Source: Nitrospira sp. ST-bin4 (GTDB taxonomy: Bacteria; Nitrospirota; Nitrospiria; Nitrospirales; Nitrospiraceae). Taken from it: a stretch of 16,991 bases of DNA. Below the pieces are notes generated by a model that was not told the DNA's origin, ran no database searches, and saw only the letters and a list, made by a program, of their open reading frames with translations. The DNA is taken from positions 1-16,991 of the forward strand of contig MSXM01000006.1 in NCBI GenBank assembly GCA_002083565.1, in the 5' to 3' direction. This document shows positions 14,566 through 16,991 of the stretch, piece by piece (the first letter of the stretch is position 1; every line of letters starts with the position of its first letter). Both the position numbers and the translations under genes were made by a program.

Positions 14566-15444
14566 GTGATGCCGTCAACGATTTCCGACTGGGTCGACGT
14601 GCGGATTGTGTCGCGCCTTGATGCCGGGGAGGTGCTGGGATTACTTGACGATCCAACGGCACAGGGGGGCTGGCAAGAAGGCGAGATCGTGCATCTCTAT
14701 TGGCCCAGTGAGATCTGGTCGCACGATCATCTGGTGAAACTAAGACAGATTCTCCGGCAACTCGACGGAGCCAACGAACCGGAGATTCAGGTCCATGCAC
14801 TGCCTCATCAGGACTGGAATCAGCTGTGGGCGCAGTCGGTGAAACCCTTGTGGATCGGCAAACGGATGGTGATCCGTCCCAGTTGGGAGGGGGTGACCTT
14901 GGGGTCCGGGCAATTCGAGATCATCCTCGATCCCAAGCAAGCCTTCGGCACCGGCCACCATGCGACGACCCGGATGTTGCTCGAATGGCTGGAGGAGATG
15001 GTGCAAGGGGGCGAGTCAGTACTGGATATCGGGACCGGCAGCGGGATTTTGGCAATGGCCGCGCTTCGATTGGGTGCCGGTCGGGCGGTCGGTATCGATT
15101 ACGATCCGGTTGCCATTGAATGCGCACAGGAGTATGCCCGACTCAATCGATTCGGTTCAGAGCTGTCGTTGCACTGTGGCCGGCTGGAAGAACTTCAGGG
15201 AGAGACGTCATTCGACCTGGTCCTCGCGAATTTGGATCGGCAAACCCTGCTGAGCGTGGCTGACAGATTGACAGGCTGTACCAGGAGCAGGTTGCTGGTC
15301 TCCGGTCTGTTGCTCAATCAGCGGGAGGAGATCGTGGCCGCATTCGCAGCGGCGGGTCTGTATCCATGCCGGCAGCGGGAACAGGATGGCTGGCTCGCGA
15401 TGGAATTCCTGCGTACGCAGTCTTGTGAAGGAGTAGAAGGATGA
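14566..15444 (+). CDS. prmA: Ribosomal protein L11 methyltransferase PrmA
   Basis: 292 aa from GTG at 14566 (ATG at 14569 is equally possible; the ribosome site is weak either way). It shows the PrmA hallmark KQAFGTGHHATTRMLLEWL (~124-142). The SAM-binding motif I VLDIGTGSGILAMAALRLG (~152-170) follows, then GIDYDPVAIECA (~176) and the substrate-side FDLVLANLDRQTLL (~216), where PrmA has its conserved N-L/I. It uses SAM to methylate ribosomal protein L11 in the cytoplasm. The N-terminal L11-recognition domain is present. The stop overlaps the ATG of the MOSC gene by 4 bp (ATGA), so the two are coupled. It is divergent from the mutS-like gene. Confidence 0.93.
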   Translation: MMPSTISDWVDVRIVSRLDAGEVLGLLDDPTAQGGWQEGEIVHLYWPSEIWSHDHLVKLRQILRQLDGANEPEIQVHALPHQDWNQLWAQSVKPLWIGKRMVIRPSWEGVTLGSGQFEIILDPKQAFGTGHHATTRMLLEWLEEMVQGGESVLDIGTGSGILAMAALRLGAGRAVGIDYDPVAIECAQEYARLNRFGSELSLHCGRLEELQGETSFDLVLANLDRQTLLSVADRLTGCTRSRLLVSGLLLNQREEIVAAFAAAGLYPCRQREQDGWLAMEFLRTQSCEGVEG

Positions 15445-15923
15445 ATGCCGGACGGCCTCCGTATCCGCATGTGCATCAAATCAGCGTCTCGGACGGAGGC
15501 GTGCCGAAACGCCCTGTGTTCGAGGTGAAAGTCGGCAAGGACGGTGTGGAGGGGGATCGGCAGGAGAATTTGAAGTTTCATGGCGGACCTGACCGCGCGG
15601 TCTGTCTCTATTCGCTCGAATTGATCGAACGACTGCAGGACGAAGGACATTCAATCGACGCGGGGTTGTCCGGCGAGAATCTGACCATTGCGGGGCTGGA
15701 CTGGGATCTGGTGAAACCGGGCATCGTGTTGTCCATTGGGCCTGAGCTTCAGCTTGAAGTGACCAGCTACACCTCGCCGTGCAGCAAGAACGCATTGTGG
15801 TTTCGAGAGGGAGACTTTTCTCGGATTTCACAGAAAACGAATCCCGGCTGGAGTCGTGTCTATGCAAAAGTACTGCGCGAAGGCGTGGCCAGGCCGGGTG
15901 ACGCCGTTGAGATAAAGAGCTGA
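15441..15923 (+). CDS. MOSC-domain protein (YiiM-like)
   Basis: 160 aa, covering essentially one MOSC domain. Visible features are VGKDGVEGDRQENLKFHGGP (about 31-50, the usual GxxGDxxxxxxxHGG pattern), AVCLYSLE, GENLTIAGLD (~79) and the conserved Cys114 in TSYTSPCSKN. MOSC domains relate to the molybdenum-cofactor sulfurase C-terminal domain. YiiM-type members take part in Moco-dependent detoxification of N-hydroxylated bases, but a function for this one is not shown. The ATG at 15441 overlaps the prmA stop (ATGA), so the genes are co-translated although no functional link is obvious. The stop codon lies directly at the edge of a long palindromic repeat. Confidence 0.9.
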   Translation: MNAGRPPYPHVHQISVSDGGVPKRPVFEVKVGKDGVEGDRQENLKFHGGPDRAVCLYSLELIERLQDEGHSIDAGLSGENLTIAGLDWDLVKPGIVLSIGPELQLEVTSYTSPCSKNALWFREGDFSRISQKTNPGWSRVYAKVLREGVARPGDAVEIKS

Positions 15924-15924
15924 T

Positions 15925-16008
15925 AGCGTATGGCGTATAGCAGATGGCAGAGGCGATGCAGGAAGTGTCCTGATTCTTGTTCGTGCCATCAGCCATTCGC
16001 CATATGCT
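15925..16008. repeat. Long imperfect palindrome with nested hairpin (REP-like)
   Basis: Arms 15925-15949 and 15984-16008 are reverse complements at 21 of 25 positions, with one further G-U pair possible in RNA. The 34-nt loop contains its own perfect 5-bp stem CAGGA/TCCTG (15959-15963 and 15968-15972) with an AGTG tetraloop. The element occupies nearly the whole 99-bp gap between the MOSC stop and the methyltransferase start. It has no U-tract, so it is more like a REP element or 3'-end stabiliser than a terminator. Confidence 0.75.
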
Positions 16009-16022
16009 CTTGGAGCTAACCA

Positions 16023-16682
16023 ATGGACCGGATACTTGAACCGGAATTAATGGACGATCCGCTGCAGGCGGAGGTCTACGCGCGCGCCGACTTCGCGGAA
16101 GAGAATCAAGGATTCGTCGACCGGTTTCGCGAGTACTTTCCGGACTTCTCCGGAGGCCGCGTGCTGGACCTGGGGTGCGGCCCGGCCGACATCCCGATTC
16201 GGTTCGCCAGGCTGTATCCGGCCTGTCAGGTCGTCGGCATCGATGCCTCGGCCCCGATGATCCGGCTGGGTGAGCAGGCAGTGAAGCAAGCCGGGCTCTC
16301 CGACCGCATCACGCTGAGTTGCGAACGGATCGATGCGGTCCCCGGCGCCAGGATCGCCGATGCGGCGATGTCCAACAGCCTGCTGCATCATCTGCCGAAT
16401 CCGTTGCAGTTTTGGAACAAGCTGCGGCTGTTGGTGAAGCCCGGTTCACCGGTGCTGGTGATGGATTTGCTCCGGCCCGATTCGCCGGAGGAGGCGCAAG
16501 CCATCGTCGATCGGTATGCCGCAGGCGAGCCGGATATGTTACGCCGGGATTTTTATAATTCCCTGCTGGCCGCGTTCACCGAAGATGAGGTGACGACGCA
16601 GCTCGCCCGTATGAATCTCACACGACTGTTGATCGATATTCCCGACGATCGCCACTGGGTAGTCGGCGGCGTCATCTATTGA
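16023..16682 (+). CDS. Class I SAM-dependent methyltransferase
   Basis: 219 aa with the Rossmann methyltransferase fold. Motif I is VLDLGCGPADIPIRFA (~47-62); Asp74 in VVGIDASAPMI ends strand 2 and would bind the SAM ribose. ADAAMSNSLLHHLPNP (~112-127) matches motif IV/post-IV of the Methyltransf_11/25 group, and SPVLVMDLLRP (~142) follows. The substrate cannot be told; DSPEEAQAIVDRYA and the C-terminal part are not diagnostic. The ATG at 16023 has GGAG at 16012-16015 with 7 nt spacing, just downstream of the palindromic repeat. It probably belongs to the same transcript as prmA and the MOSC gene, or is separated from them by the hairpin. Confidence 0.88.
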   Translation: MDRILEPELMDDPLQAEVYARADFAEENQGFVDRFREYFPDFSGGRVLDLGCGPADIPIRFARLYPACQVVGIDASAPMIRLGEQAVKQAGLSDRITLSCERIDAVPGARIADAAMSNSLLHHLPNPLQFWNKLRLLVKPGSPVLVMDLLRPDSPEEAQAIVDRYAAGEPDMLRRDFYNSLLAAFTEDEVTTQLARMNLTRLLIDIPDDRHWVVGGVIY

Positions 16683-16750
16683 GCAGGGCGGTGAAGGTGA
16701 CTCCAACGTGAACATTGTGACCTGTGAATTCATCTATAACAGGAAGCGGG

Positions 16751-16991
16751 GTGCGCGAGGGTATGTGCTTGAACGCTGTTGCCAGACGACTTCGAAGTCG
16801 CTTCACGGTAGTTGCGCTAGCGGTCTGTAGTGCTGTCATTCCGGTCGGGTGCGACAATCGCGAGACGATCCTCTCGATTGAAAAGCCCACGGAGGTGCTC
16901 AGCATAGAGCAGGCCCCGGCTTCTTCTGAAGCCGCGAACACGAGTGTTCAGCCGGGGAAAGTCATTACGATTCTGAAGGCAGGCGAATCGG
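16751..16991 (+). CDS. Probable lipoprotein or secreted protein, partial (runs off the window)
   Basis: An open frame from GTG at 16751 (AGGAAG at 16741-16746 upstream; an in-frame ATG at 16763 is the alternative) stays open to the window end, giving 80 complete codons. The N-terminus has arginines (ARRLRSRF), a hydrophobic stretch (TVVALAVCSAVIPVG) and then Cys followed by Asp-Asn, resembling a lipoprotein signal. The -3 residue is Pro, which is atypical of a lipobox. The visible mature part is a low-complexity linker (APASSEAANTS), then VQPGKVITILKAGES, which could be the first strand of an SH3-like domain. The family cannot be named from this fragment. Confidence 0.6.
   Translation, partial: MREGMCLNAVARRLRSRFTVVALAVCSAVIPVGCDNRETILSIEKPTEVLSIEQAPASSEAANTSVQPGKVITILKAGES

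Noticed and set aside
14566..15444. PrmA and the downstream methyltransferase as one duplicated family
   Set aside because: They share only the general SAM-binding fold; the PrmA-specific GTGHHATT and ANL motifs are absent from the second protein.

Overview
The window looks like chromosomal DNA from a GC-rich Gram-negative bacterium. A TonB-dependent receptor and an envelope phospholipid-remodelling protein both require an outer and an inner membrane. Gene style and dense 3'-UTR repeats would fit a Nitrospira-like organism, but that is an impression; nothing in the window proves the taxon. I see no rRNA, tRNA, CRISPR array or transposase.

Left third (1-5016, all minus strand): a phospholipid block. 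It holds a ynbB-like CDP-diglyceride synthase (cut by the window edge) and, overlapping its start by 1 bp, a ynbA-like CDP-alcohol phosphatidyltransferase. Upstream lies a very long fusion of an LplT-type lysophospholipid flippase, a PlsC-type acyltransferase and an acyl-ACP synthetase (LplT-PlsC-Aas). The fusion gene has no good ATG/GTG start: a strong Shine-Dalgarno sits in front of an in-frame ATT. It is flanked by two inverted copies of a hairpin-forming repeat of about 120 bp that share a 46-bp identical core.

Middle (5234-10280, minus strand): a tight four-gene operon in the order stand-alone receiver, TonB-dependent receptor, ABC-type periplasmic binding protein, membrane sensor histidine kinase (gaps 13, 10 and -4 bp). 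No ABC permease or ATPase is present, so the layout suggests ligand sensing across both membranes rather than simple import. About 600 bp without a convincing gene lie upstream. Two small plus-strand genes follow: a secreted 79-aa protein and a 79-aa LuxR-type HTH protein.

Right third: a vapBC toxin-antitoxin pair (11981-12621) lies between two direct copies of the last ~59 bp of the neighbouring mutS-like gene. The distal copy still encodes an in-frame alternative C-terminus with its own stop, which is what an element inserted at the 3' end of that gene would leave behind. The mutS-like gene (12676-14538, minus) encodes a membrane-anchored MutS-family ATPase. It is divergent, with only 27 bp between, from a plus-strand group: prmA, an overlapping MOSC-domain gene, a long palindromic repeat, a SAM methyltransferase and the start of a probable lipoprotein that runs off the window.
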